Assembly (NCBI GenBank): GCA_023229845.1
Contig: JALNYK010000007.1
Coordinates: 39,765 to 103,764 of the forward strand
Length of the DNA: 64,000 bases
DNA from: Gallionella sp.
GTDB taxonomy: Bacteria > Pseudomonadota > Gammaproteobacteria > Burkholderiales > Gallionellaceae
Reading direction: 5' to 3'
In this document: positions 35,011-44,226 of the stretch, piece after piece
Layout: each line of letters starts with the position of its first letter
Position numbering within the stretch: position 1 is the first letter of the stretch
Notes under the pieces: generated by a model
What the model was told of the DNA's origin: nothing
Database searches by the model: none
Seen by the model: only the letters and a program-made list of their open reading frames with translations
Program-made: the position numbers and the translations under genes

Positions 35011-36051
35011 ACTGTCGCCGAGCATGGCCAGCATGCCACCGTCCTGCGCCGCGGCGTTGTTCAGGTTGAGCCTGCGGTCATAGATCGGATAACGGTTCGA
35101 CCCGGCCGCCAGTTCCGGCGTCAGGATCGCGTCCACCGTCTTCGCGGCGGGCAGCAGCACCGAATACTGCTGGCGCGGATTGCCCGGCCAGGGATAAGGG
35201 TTGCCGTCCTCGGCGATCATCTGCAGGTGCTGGCCATTGATCACCGGCACATGAGTCTGCAGCCCGGCATTGAGGAAACGCAGCAGCGTCTTCTGCCCCG
35301 CAGGAAGCTTGCCCACCGAAGGAGATCCGGCGGTATAGGGCTTGCCGTTGATCAGGAAGTATTTGGGCTGGTAGTCGAATGTGCTGGTCGGCCCGGCCGC
35401 CGTGCCGTAAGCACCACCAGCCACCGCCGCGTGCAGGGCAGGATCGATTTCGCTGAATAGCAGCGTTACCGCATTGCTGTAGGGCACGCCGGCATAAGCT
35501 TCGGCCGGTGTCGTACCCGTGGCCGCCACTGCGTCCTTGTTCACACCACCATACAACCCCATCTGCATCTGAACCTGAGGGTGCGTGCCGCTGTGATACA
35601 GGTAGGTGCCCGGCTTCACGCTGCTCCAGGTGTAATCCGCAGTGCCGCCGCCGACCAGCGTCTCGTGGGTAAACGAGCGCACTCGCGCCGTGGCCGACGG
35701 TCGCGCCCCGCTCATGCCGTTGTCCCACACCGGCGTCATCGCCGCAATCTGGCCGGGAATGACGATGGAAGTCGCTTCCGGCAGGTTGTTCTTCAGGTGT
35801 ATGGTCAGCACCGTATCGCCGGGCGGCACTGTCAGCGCCGGACCCGGCACCGTCGCGGTTCCTGGAGCGAAGGTCGAGTCCGTCAACGCGTAACCCCACA
35901 TCGGGATGGTGACACCGTCCGGCATGGTCACGTTCACCGTGTCGGCACGTAGCCAGTATTCGACGGCAGATACCGGTGCTGCGACGGTTACCAGCCCGGC
36001 CAGCATCATTGCCTGGCTGAGCCGGTTCATGGGTAGCAATGGGTTTTTCAT
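34123..36051 (-). CDS. Multicopper-oxidase-like cupredoxin protein with Ig-like C-terminal module
   Basis: 642 residues. Signal peptide, then a two-domain cupredoxin region (about 30-340) with MCO landmarks PGDTVLTIHLKNNLP and PGTYLYHSGTHPQVQMQMGLYG, but the usual HCH is replaced by HSG, and the HPxHxHG position reads HVPVINGQH. No cysteine occurs in the cupredoxin part, so a type 1 blue copper site cannot form in the usual way. From about residue 345 it carries the same Ig/cadherin tail as the subtilase. AGAGAGG precedes the ATG. Best read as a non-canonical cupredoxin partner or structural subunit. Confidence 0.82.
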   Translation of the reverse strand: MKNPLLPMNRLSQAMMLAGLVTVAAPVSAVEYWLRADTVNVTMPDGVTIPMWGYALTDSTFAPGTATVPGPALTVPPGDTVLTIHLKNNLPEATSIVIPGQIAAMTPVWDNGMSGARPSATARVRSFTHETLVGGGTADYTWSSVKPGTYLYHSGTHPQVQMQMGLYGGVNKDAVAATGTTPAEAYAGVPYSNAVTLLFSEIDPALHAAVAGGAYGTAAGPTSTFDYQPKYFLINGKPYTAGSPSVGKLPAGQKTLLRFLNAGLQTHVPVINGQHLQMIAEDGNPYPWPGNPRQQYSVLLPAAKTVDAILTPELAAGSNRYPIYDRRLNLNNAAAQDGGMLAMLGDSMPAITSTPTLAATQGLAYAYKVTASDPDGGPLSFTLDQAPAGMTIKPTSSYVAWIGWRPTNAQVGTQAVTVRATDPTGLSTTQSYNIVVANVNDAPVASNDAYTMIKGGTLNVAASGVLANDSDPDAGDTLTATNYSVPATGTLIGNADGSFSYTPPATYNGMVNFSYVARDAAGVASKAKGYVAISVRLNRAPVTVDDTVSTLPNTPLTITVLGNDSDPDTAIDPTNTIAPATVFIPLTGKPNMGGKVVVNVDGTITYTPALNFAGTEVFTYAVKDTYNPAGTSKAAYVRVNVQ

Positions 36052-36101
36052 GATTGCGTTCCTCTCTCGATTGCGGAATGGGGCGATTGCGGAATGGGAA
36101 A

Positions 36102-37397
36102 TTACGGGATCGGCGTGCCAGCCGGCTCGATGATCAGCATCGTCATCATGCCGCCCGGGAAGATGTCGTTATTGACGATCTCCAGCTCGTTGTGGGAATG
36201 CCACATATGGAAATAGCCGCCGGCACCGTTGAGCATAGTCCCCCCCGGCGGCAGGGCGCCGAAGCTCCCCAGATAGGGGCTTCCGCTGTAATGGGCGCCG
36301 AAGGAAACATCTTGCAGATTGGGCAGCACCACGGGGATAGGCTTGCCGTGATCCGGCGCGTATTCGTTCGGTGCCAGCGGATCGTTTGCGCTGGTATGCC
36401 CGTAGATGTCCCAGCCCAGATTCTTTCCGGTCCACTCGAAGATCGCGTCATAGGTCTCGCCCGGCACCGAGCGCAGCGTGAAATCCGATGTCGCCAGATC
36501 GGGGCCAATGCCCGGCACACTTTCCAGCAGCCGGCCGTCGCGCGCCAGCAGCGTGAAGTTGTTGCCGTGCGTGTGCAGCGGGTGCAGGTCGCGGCCGGCA
36601 TTCACCACGCGCATCAGCAGTTTCTCGCCGGGATGCATGCGCGGCAGGCAGTTGTACGGCTGGGTCGGCAGCCACGGCACGTTGGCGGCGAGCAGGGTGT
36701 CCGGTGCGTTGCGACCGTTCATGAACCACAGCACCGGGTGATAGGCGCTGGTGTCCACATTGAGCGCGCCGCCGGCCGTCACCTTTGCAAGAACTTGGTC
36801 GTGTATCGCGGGATCCATCTCGGTCAGCAGGAACAGGTACTCGTGATCGAAGTTGGTGGCGGCGTGACCATAGGCTTGGTGCAGCGGATCGGTAGCCGAG
36901 GGACGCACGATGAGCGCGCCGAGCAGTCCCATCTCCACCTGCAGCGAAGGCTGCGTGCCGCTGTGATAGAGATAGGTGCCGGGCTGGGTCGCGGTGAAGG
37001 TGTAACTCACCGTGCCGGGCACGCTTCCGGCCATCGCCGCAGCCTCTTGCGTCATGATGCCCGCGCCACCGCCGCTGGAGACAATCCCCTGCTGTCCGGG
37101 AAGAACGATGGATACCGGAACCGGCAACTCGTTGGAGAGGTTGATGGTGACCGTGTCGCCCTGATTGACGATCATGGTCGGGCCGGGATATTGCATGGTT
37201 CCGTTGCCGTTGGCGTAACCCCAGGCATAGAGGCTGCCGCCGTCCGCCGTTGAAATGTAGTCCGCCTTCGCGGTCAGATTGAATACCGGTCCGCTGATGC
37301 CGTCTATCGCCGCCCACGCCACGTTGGCGACGGAGAGCAGCAACAAGGAAGTGGCCATACCCAGCAATTGCGGCAGTTGGTGAAGTAGCTTGTTCAT
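36102..37397 (-). CDS. Multicopper-oxidase-like protein retaining the second-domain copper motifs
   Basis: 431 residues from the ATG at 37397 (AGGAGGCAAA). Signal peptide (about 1-30), then cupredoxin domains. Domain 1 reads PVSIVLPGQQGI and YLYHSGTQPSLQVEMGL, lacking the HWHG and HCH motifs. Domain 2 keeps HPLHTHGNN, the classical HPxHxHG, and near the C-terminus HMWHSHNELEI...GGMMT, the counterpart of HCHxxxHxxxM but with serine in place of the type 1 cysteine. It therefore has half of a trinuclear copper site. The adjacent 412-type protein has the complementary half, which suggests a hetero-oligomeric enzyme (inference). Confidence 0.85.
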   Translation of the reverse strand: MNKLLHQLPQLLGMATSLLLLSVANVAWAAIDGISGPVFNLTAKADYISTADGGSLYAWGYANGNGTMQYPGPTMIVNQGDTVTINLSNELPVPVSIVLPGQQGIVSSGGGAGIMTQEAAAMAGSVPGTVSYTFTATQPGTYLYHSGTQPSLQVEMGLLGALIVRPSATDPLHQAYGHAATNFDHEYLFLLTEMDPAIHDQVLAKVTAGGALNVDTSAYHPVLWFMNGRNAPDTLLAANVPWLPTQPYNCLPRMHPGEKLLMRVVNAGRDLHPLHTHGNNFTLLARDGRLLESVPGIGPDLATSDFTLRSVPGETYDAIFEWTGKNLGWDIYGHTSANDPLAPNEYAPDHGKPIPVVLPNLQDVSFGAHYSGSPYLGSFGALPPGGTMLNGAGGYFHMWHSHNELEIVNNDIFPGGMMTMLIIEPAGTPIP

Positions 37398-37433
37398 TTT
37401 GCCTCCTGTATTTCCGGTTAAATATGCGCCACG

Positions 37434-38648
37434 TTATTGAATGACGATTTCGGTCATCATTCCGCCAAAATCCTGGTCGTAGTTGCTCAGATAATTGAGG
37501 TTGCTGGTGTACAGAAAATACGTCCCGGCCGGCACGCCGGCGGTGTCGATGATGACGTCCGTGCTCTCGCCGCCGCCCAGCGTCACCGACGAGGTGTCGT
37601 AGTACAGATCCTTGCCGCCCGGGCCGCGCGCGATATGCGCCCCGGAACCGACCACCTTCATCGGCAGGCCCAGCGCACCCACCGTGAAGTAGCGGGTGAT
37701 GCTGAGATTGGTCAGCCTGAGCAGCAGCTTTTCGCCTTCCGTCGCCCGGTCTAACGTGATCAGCGAACCGATTTTCTGCGACTCGATGCCGCCGTTGTCT
37801 GCCGGTGCCGGCAGCGGAGCCGGATTGACGGTGTCCGGATAGCCGCGGCCGTTGATCATCGCGTAGGTATCTTTCATGTTGGCGAACGGCAGCGGCTGCA
37901 CGCCCAGATGCAGCTCGTGGTACGCGTGGTCGAACGAGCTGAGTTGCAGCGCGTAGGATTTGTCGTAGCCGGTGGAACCGTCGCCGTCGTTGTAGACGAA
38001 GCGGGTGTAGTTCCTGCCGTTATAAGTCTTGGCCGTACCGTCCTGCGCCGGGCGCACATAGAGCTGGCCCAGCATCCCCATCTGCATGTGCTCGGTCGCT
38101 TCCATGTGGCAGTGATACAGGAAGGTGCCCGGCTCGGCCACGTTGTAGAAATAGGTCAGGCTGGACCCCATGTTGACGCCGAACGAGCCCTCCGGCATGC
38201 CGTCGAACACCGGCGCTGCCTGTGGAAATCCGTGGAAATGCACCGTGTGCGGGTCGAACAGGTCCGGGCGCATCGCCATGCCGACATTGGTGAGCGTCAG
38301 GTAGAACTTGTTTCCCTCTTGCAGCTCGATGGTCGGCCCCGGTGTATTGGCGGCCAGGATGCCTGCACCGATCGCCTGATCCGGCGGCACGCCGGTGACA
38401 TCGGCGAAGCCGAAGGTGTACAACACCCTGCCGTCGGCCATCGTGGCGAAGCCATCTCCGGCGGTGAGGTGCTTGCACACTACACTGGGATCGCCTCCCG
38501 CTTCGGGAACGGCATCGCCGTTGGTGTCGCCGGGGCACTGCACGAATACCGCGGCACTGGCGGGAAGCGCGGCAGCTCCGAACGCAGCCAGCGCGAGCCA
38601 AGGCAGCGATTTCCGAAACAGCAGCTTGCGTAACTTAACTGAACTCAT
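37434..38648 (-). CDS. Multicopper-oxidase-like protein retaining first-domain copper motifs
   Basis: 404 residues from the ATG at 38648 (AGGAGAG upstream). A Sec/Tat-like leader (MSSVKLRKLLFRKSLPWLA...) precedes domain 1 with HTVHFHGFP and YHCHMEATEHMQMGM; the latter is a full type 1 copper motif (HCHxxxHxxxM) in domain 1, as in two-domain laccases. Domain 2 has lost HPxHxHG (it reads YFTVGALGLPM) and HCH (reads LYTSNLNY). Domain architecture and gene order imply it works with the neighbouring oxidase-like subunits. Located directly downstream of the giant secreted protein in the same direction. Confidence 0.86.
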   Translation of the reverse strand: MSSVKLRKLLFRKSLPWLALAAFGAAALPASAAVFVQCPGDTNGDAVPEAGGDPSVVCKHLTAGDGFATMADGRVLYTFGFADVTGVPPDQAIGAGILAANTPGPTIELQEGNKFYLTLTNVGMAMRPDLFDPHTVHFHGFPQAAPVFDGMPEGSFGVNMGSSLTYFYNVAEPGTFLYHCHMEATEHMQMGMLGQLYVRPAQDGTAKTYNGRNYTRFVYNDGDGSTGYDKSYALQLSSFDHAYHELHLGVQPLPFANMKDTYAMINGRGYPDTVNPAPLPAPADNGGIESQKIGSLITLDRATEGEKLLLRLTNLSITRYFTVGALGLPMKVVGSGAHIARGPGGKDLYYDTSSVTLGGGESTDVIIDTAGVPAGTYFLYTSNLNYLSNYDQDFGGMMTEIVIQ

Positions 38649-38723
38649 GATGACTCTCCTTCCGGTTTCCATATCCGCCGGGCTTATCCCGGCGGATGGT
38701 TATGCTGCGGTAGCTGGTTCGGC

Positions 38724-41700
38724 TCAGGGATTCGCTCCGATTCCGCCATACGGTTGCACGCGGTAGTCGCCATATAGCGGGCAGGCGCCGGGTGTCAGGC
38801 AGATCTGGTACAGCGACAGCGGCCCGAATCGCACGGTGATCCAGTTTCCTCCCTCGTCGAAAGCGCCAGCCGTGGCAATCGCGGTGGTCAGCTCCGGCTG
38901 CTGGATGGTCTGGCCGCGGTCGCCGTTGAAGTACTGCGCGACGAAGCTGGGCGCGGTCGAACTGTTGCTCGCGTCATAACCCGTAGTGTCGGTCAGGATG
39001 CTGTTGGTCGGATTCAGCTTGTCGCCATCCGTATAGCCCGGCCAGGTACCCTGCGCCCCCGTGCCCAGCACCGCCAGGTCGGAGTACACCGCCGCCTGCC
39101 CAGCAGCAGCCAGATCAGGCACCATGCCGAACTTGGCAGGCACGGTGGTGTTGTCGATCACCCAGTAGAACGAACGGTTATGCCACACGATGTTGTCCGT
39201 CAGCACGGGGTTGGAGTACGGCAACTTGTAGCCGCTGGTAGCGCCTATCGCGTTGAACAGCAGTGTGCTGTGGGCACGCGACACGATGCCGGCCGGCTGC
39301 GGCGTCGACTGGTTCGGGCTGCCGGGCATGAAGGCTGCGCCTGCTGTGCCCGTGCTGTCGTTGTCGGCCAAGGTGTTGTTGTCGATGGTCGCCTTCACCG
39401 TGTCCTGCAGCGAGATGCCGCCGCCTGCCGCCCCAGCCATGTTGTTCACCACCTTGTTGTTCGTCAGCGACAACTGGTACCAGGCTCCCGGAGTATTGGC
39501 GCCTCTGCGCACGTCCAGACCGTTTATGAACTGGGCGCGTATGCCGCCGCCGTCTCCGGCACCGGCCTGGTTACCCAGCACCAGGTTGGACGACACCGTG
39601 ACATTGCCGCTTCCGGGCGAGAGACGCGGAGTGGTCAGCGGAGCCAGTGAAGCTTGGCCACCGATGAAGATGCCGCCGCCGGAAACATTCGTCCCCTGGT
39701 TGAACGTCTCGTTGAAGATCACGGTGTTGTTGGCGATCGTGCCGTTGTTGCTGAGACCAAGATGGCCGATGCCGCCGCCGTTGCCCATGGAAAAATTGCC
39801 GCAGATGTAGTTGTTGGTCACCTTGTAGCTGTGGCTGCCGGTATGCAACGATATGCCGCCGCCTGCACCATTGCTGCCGCCGTTCTGCGTGACATGGTTG
39901 TGATGGATGCGAACGTTATTGTTCTGGGCATTCGTATAACCACCATACCAGCCGTCGTTGGCTGCGGTAACGGTCGGATTGGCCAGGTTCGGATGCCCGA
40001 GGCGGATACCGCCGCCATAGCTGCCATGGTTACCGACGATCTTGTTGTTGCTGATCTCCAGATAATTGGCATAGCCGTTGACGAAGATACCGCCTCCGTT
40101 ATCCGAGCCGCTGATGGTGAAACCATCGATGCGAGCATTGCGCGTATTGACGAAGGCTTGCGGTCCGCTGGCCTTGGCCAGCACGATGATGCCGGGCCCC
40201 TCTTCCGTATTGAATAGATCAGGCTCGTTGTTGGGCGCATTGAAACCGGCGATCTGACCCGGCAACAGGTCGAAGCCCCCCGCAGCAAGCAGTTGATCGA
40301 TCTTGCCGCGCCATGCGGTCAGTTTTTCGGCCGGCACCTTGGCCGCGTTGATATGCGTAGCCGGCGCACCCCATCCCTGCAGGCGTACCCCCTTGTTCAT
40401 GATGACGAACTCGTCATAGGTTCCCGGCGGCACCATGATCATGTCGCCGCGGTTGGCCGCATCGATCGCAGCCTGGATCTTGGTGCCGGGCGTAACGACC
40501 CTGATTTTGCTGGTCAAATTGGATCCAGTCCCATAGCCGCCGACCGTGACCGTGACGCCAGTGACAGTGGACTTGCCATTATCACGTGTGACTTGCAGTT
40601 GCCCGGTGCTCGCCGTGTTCGGAACGCTGGCGATGATGATGCCGTCGCTCCAGGAGACTATGGGCAGCGTCGTGCCGTTAAGCGTCACGTTACCCGTACC
40701 CTGTGTCGCACCGAAGCCATGGTCGCGGAATATGGTCGCAGCCGTAGCCGTTGTGCCGTCATAAGCCGGGTTGGGCTCTTCCACCATGCCAGCAGAGACG
40801 ATGGTCAGGCGCGGCCAGATGTTGGGATTGGTGGATGGCGGTTGCACATAAGGACCGCTGAAGCTCATGCCGCCCTTGGTCTTTCCTTCCACCGAGTAGA
40901 TAACCGGCACACCGCTGTCAAACTCGCAGTCCAGCGGGAACTGGCCCGGACCGGCGAATGCGGCCACCGGCACCACCGGCGTATCCAGATAGGTGGTCTT
41001 GCCCGGCAGATACTGGAACGTATAGCAGAACTGGCTGTACTGGCGGTTGAAGTTCGGGTCGACAATCATCTGTCCCAAGGTCGGCGAACCGGCACGGGTG
41101 TCCTTGACCGGACCCGGGTCATTCATGCAGGTGGTGACCATGTTAGGCGACACGCCGGACGGGAACGGCGGATTGATCGTGTAGGTGGACGGCACCAAAG
41201 CGTTGTAGGTACCCCACTGGTCTGTATAGATGCGGGAAATTTCGCGCCCGGACCAGTCGCGGATCGACACCGGCAGCCACGGCAGGGCATGCTTCTCGCC
41301 AAAGGTCGGCGCATTCGGGTCGAACTCATTGGCCGTGTCGTCGAGGATGAAGCCCACGATGTGGCCCGCCACCGGCACTTCAGTGAACAGGTAGAAATCG
41401 GATGGCGCGTTCATGCCCTGGTTAAGCGTCACCTTCTTGCGGTCGCACTGGCTCCAAGTCTTGCCCGGGTTGGCCGGATCATAGGAGGGATTGGGCTCCA
41501 TCACGTCCGAGAACAAGTTGAGATACTGCGGGATCGGCAACGGATCACCCACGCATTCCGGCGGTAGCGCCAGTGGGGACGGAGCAGGTACATCGCCGAA
41601 AGCCACGTTCTGGTCGCCGTTGCCCTGATGGATATAGCCCTTGGGCGCCATCGCTTCGACGACATAGGTTCCCTGCGGAAGCTCGGGCTTGCCCGCCCCG

Positions 41701-43928
41701 CCACCGAAGGCATAGCCACCGTCGAACACGGCCGGGCGCACCTGATTGAAGTTGCGCAGGCCGTCATAGCAGTCTGTCGTCACGCCATTGGAGGTGAAGG
41801 ACGGCCCCTGGCAGCCGGTGGGCAGGCTGTCGTCCCAGCTGTCGGTCCAAGTCACGTCCACCGCATCGCCCTTGCTGTAAATCGGGGCGCCCAGAGCGTC
41901 CACGGCGGTATTGCGCTTGGCATCCTCGGAGCCCATCGCTGCGGTGCCGTCGTTCCATCCGAACGGGTAGTTGTCGACGTCGGCCATGCTGGCTACATAT
42001 CCCTGCGAACTGAGTCCACCCGCCATGCAGCCTGCCCCGGCGGGATCCGGCTGGTCGATCTTGCCGTCGTTATCGCAATCGCGGTACAGGTTGATCTGCA
42101 CGCGCGGTATGCCCGGTTCCCAGTTCTCGGGAGCGGCATAGCGCGGATCGTTTTCGGCGCGGGTGATGCCATAGCGGACGATGCCGCTGATGCCGCCATT
42201 TTCACCGGTCGCATAGTTAGTCTTGCCCCACTCGATCACGTTGGTCTGTCCGAGGAATGTGGCGATGCCTTGCAGCAGCACCGGACCGGTCTCGGTGCGG
42301 GAAAGGTTGTTCCCGGCCGGCCCGATCAGCGGCGTCGTCGTCGCGGCACCCGTAACGGGATCGGTGTCGAACTGGGGCTGCGGATTGAGTTGATTCAAGG
42401 ACGGCATCGTCCAGCCGTTGTCAGGCGGTACAGGTCCGCCGTTATCGACCACGACCGTCGCACCGGTTGCTTTGTAACGCAAAAAGTCGACTTCGGCGAC
42501 CAGCCAATTGAAGAAAGGGAACACTTCGTTGAACTTGGCCACACCCAATGCATCGGTCAGCGATGATTGGTAAATGCTGCCGTCGCGGAAACGCAGGTTC
42601 ATTGCCTGCTCAGGCATGCCCATCTCGCCGGCGTCATGGAAGCCATTCTGGTTGGTATCGAAAAAGACGCTGGCCTGGTAATGCCCGAACCAGTCGAACA
42701 CCGGTACATCGAGCAAGTTTACATTGGCACCGTTTGGCGGCACCGTCACATTCGTCGAGGCGATGATGCGGTCGAGGAACTCATCCCATATGACCAACTG
42801 GAAGGTACCCGCCGGCACGTTGGGAATGGAGAAGGTGCTGTCGGCGTTGCATGGGCTGCTGTACAGACCGCGCCCACCCACAACGGCAATCTCGTTCAGT
42901 CCGATCCAGCAGTTGGGCACCGGGCCGCCGTTGTAGAAAGTGAAATTGGGCGGCCGCGACATATGCTGGTTCACCACTCTACCGGTGATGGTGGAGGTAC
43001 CTTTAAGCACGGTCGTGTCCTTGATGTCCCTGACGAAACCGAAGTCCACATGGTGACCGGCCGGCCCGAATTCCTGGAAGAAGGCCGGCTCGTTGGCCTT
43101 GACCCAGGCATCTATACCCTTAGTGCCTTCGATCGTGGAAGTCTGGTGCCAACTCGCGTTGGGTGGGATCACCTCGATGGTGTACTTGGCCGGAAACAGA
43201 TATTTGATGTGTGCCACGCCGTCCGGGCCGGACTTGATGAAGCCGTTGCCCAGCGCCAACACTACTGGGGTGCCATCCGCGTTGTAGACAAAACTGCCAT
43301 CCGCATTTTGCTGGTAGGTAGTTCCGAGCGGATTGTTGAACGCATCCTTGGTGACTTGACCACCGGATTGTCCGAAGGTGCCACCGGCTTCCTTGAGCGT
43401 AATGCTGAAGTTCGCCAGCCCCAGTTCCTGCGGCAAATCCGGTGTGCCGCTGATAGGCTGATTGTCCTCGAACACAAAGATTGAGATCTGCGCCGTGGGA
43501 ACTGGTGATTTGTTCAACACGATGGTCACCGCAGTCTGGCCCGGCGCGATCGTCGCACCGCCCATCTGGTAGCCGCTGCGCGGCAGGACGGAGACGTAAT
43601 AGCGTTTGGCCGCATCCAGCACTAGTGCACCGGGAGACTTGGCGGGATCGATGCTGTCGCCGGCTGCGACCACCGGCATATAGCTGGTATGGAAGCTCAA
43701 CGCTAGGTTGCTGGCATCGGCCGGCACGTTCTGCACGGAAGCCTTGGTGGCATCCTCTTCCACCAGCCAGCGGTAATCGGCCACCGCCTCGTTAGCCGGG
43801 CCGACCACGTTGATGGTCAGGGCATAGGCATTCTGCTGCTGAAAGACGCCTAATATAAATAGCGCAAAAATCAGGCGCGACACTTTATGCACCGCCATCC
43901 TGAAATTGCTCTCGATATGAGTTCCCAT
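38724..43928 (-). CDS. Giant secreted surface protein: SdrD/Cna B-like domains, TIG domain, right-handed beta-helix
   Basis: 1734 residues from the ATG at 43928, preceded by GGAGGG; the longer frame to 44075 is a leader without a ribosome site. Signal peptide (ending NAYA), then several SdrD/Cna B-like domains through about residue 1000 (TAQISIFVFEDNQPISG, ASVFFDTNQNGFHDAGEMG, INLYRDCDNDGKIDQPDPAG) rich in Asp-Gly-Asp calcium-type loops. An IPT/TIG segment (GATQGTGNVTLNGTTLPIVS) follows, and from about residue 1200 a parallel beta-helix (TPGTKIQAAIDAANRGDMIM, NARIDGFTISGSDNGGGIF, GGGISLHTGSHSYKVTNNYI). Tandem paralogue of the 44227-49374 gene. Function unknown; extracellular scaffold or metal-interacting adhesin are the obvious options. 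Next to three cupredoxin genes. Confidence 0.85.
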   Translation of the reverse strand: MGTHIESNFRMAVHKVSRLIFALFILGVFQQQNAYALTINVVGPANEAVADYRWLVEEDATKASVQNVPADASNLALSFHTSYMPVVAAGDSIDPAKSPGALVLDAAKRYYVSVLPRSGYQMGGATIAPGQTAVTIVLNKSPVPTAQISIFVFEDNQPISGTPDLPQELGLANFSITLKEAGGTFGQSGGQVTKDAFNNPLGTTYQQNADGSFVYNADGTPVVLALGNGFIKSGPDGVAHIKYLFPAKYTIEVIPPNASWHQTSTIEGTKGIDAWVKANEPAFFQEFGPAGHHVDFGFVRDIKDTTVLKGTSTITGRVVNQHMSRPPNFTFYNGGPVPNCWIGLNEIAVVGGRGLYSSPCNADSTFSIPNVPAGTFQLVIWDEFLDRIIASTNVTVPPNGANVNLLDVPVFDWFGHYQASVFFDTNQNGFHDAGEMGMPEQAMNLRFRDGSIYQSSLTDALGVAKFNEVFPFFNWLVAEVDFLRYKATGATVVVDNGGPVPPDNGWTMPSLNQLNPQPQFDTDPVTGAATTTPLIGPAGNNLSRTETGPVLLQGIATFLGQTNVIEWGKTNYATGENGGISGIVRYGITRAENDPRYAAPENWEPGIPRVQINLYRDCDNDGKIDQPDPAGAGCMAGGLSSQGYVASMADVDNYPFGWNDGTAAMGSEDAKRNTAVDALGAPIYSKGDAVDVTWTDSWDDSLPTGCQGPSFTSNGVTTDCYDGLRNFNQVRPAVFDGGYAFGGGAGKPELPQGTYVVEAMAPKGYIHQGNGDQNVAFGDVPAPSPLALPPECVGDPLPIPQYLNLFSDVMEPNPSYDPANPGKTWSQCDRKKVTLNQGMNAPSDFYLFTEVPVAGHIVGFILDDTANEFDPNAPTFGEKHALPWLPVSIRDWSGREISRIYTDQWGTYNALVPSTYTINPPFPSGVSPNMVTTCMNDPGPVKDTRAGSPTLGQMIVDPNFNRQYSQFCYTFQYLPGKTTYLDTPVVPVAAFAGPGQFPLDCEFDSGVPVIYSVEGKTKGGMSFSGPYVQPPSTNPNIWPRLTIVSAGMVEEPNPAYDGTTATAATIFRDHGFGATQGTGNVTLNGTTLPIVSWSDGIIIASVPNTASTGQLQVTRDNGKSTVTGVTVTVGGYGTGSNLTSKIRVVTPGTKIQAAIDAANRGDMIMVPPGTYDEFVIMNKGVRLQGWGAPATHINAAKVPAEKLTAWRGKIDQLLAAGGFDLLPGQIAGFNAPNNEPDLFNTEEGPGIIVLAKASGPQAFVNTRNARIDGFTISGSDNGGGIFVNGYANYLEISNNKIVGNHGSYGGGIRLGHPNLANPTVTAANDGWYGGYTNAQNNNVRIHHNHVTQNGGSNGAGGGISLHTGSHSYKVTNNYICGNFSMGNGGGIGHLGLSNNGTIANNTVIFNETFNQGTNVSGGGIFIGGQASLAPLTTPRLSPGSGNVTVSSNLVLGNQAGAGDGGGIRAQFINGLDVRRGANTPGAWYQLSLTNNKVVNNMAGAAGGGISLQDTVKATIDNNTLADNDSTGTAGAAFMPGSPNQSTPQPAGIVSRAHSTLLFNAIGATSGYKLPYSNPVLTDNIVWHNRSFYWVIDNTTVPAKFGMVPDLAAAGQAAVYSDLAVLGTGAQGTWPGYTDGDKLNPTNSILTDTTGYDASNSSTAPSFVAQYFNGDRGQTIQQPELTTAIATAGAFDEGGNWITVRFGPLSLYQICLTPGACPLYGDYRVQPYGGIGANP

Positions 43929-44008
43929 AATGCCCTCCTCGGTTGCACGACATGAATTGATCAATTCCGCTTCAGCATCGGAGCTTGTGGCTCTCTTGCC
44001 AGATGTTC

Positions 44009-44112
44009 TTGGATGCAAGTATTCGGTAGAGGGCCAACTTTTACACTCAGGCATATCCCGTATATGCGGGTACATTCGAGACTGTATCTGGCACAGGAAT
44101 TTGACTGTAGGG
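44009..44112 (-). promoter_or_regulatory. Shared ~105-bp upstream module, copy A
   Basis: Plus-strand reading: TTGGATGCAAGTATTC, CACTCAGGCA, CCCGTATATGCGGGTA, CTGTATCTGG and GACTGTAGGG in that order. The same blocks recur at 63875-63979 and, less exactly, at 49450-49549. It lies about 80-185 bp upstream of the giant protein start at 43928. Likely a common promoter/operator region. Confidence 0.6.
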
Positions 44113-44226
44113 TTGGTCGAACTGAATCGTCCTACACATAGTCGATATGCCTGCTTCGCTCTACCGTGGTTTCAATATCCGCCGGGCCTACCCCGGCGGG
44201 TCGTTTTGCTGCGGACATCAGTAAAT

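Noticed and set aside
34123..38648. Three ordinary laccase-type multicopper oxidases
   Set aside because: None of the three has a full set of four copper motifs, so each is called multicopper-oxidase-like only.
39400..40100. CRISPR-like or tandem DNA repeats in the beta-helix regions
   Set aside because: The repetition is at protein level (GGG, NN and SNNKI-type coils) without conserved equal-length DNA units or spacers.
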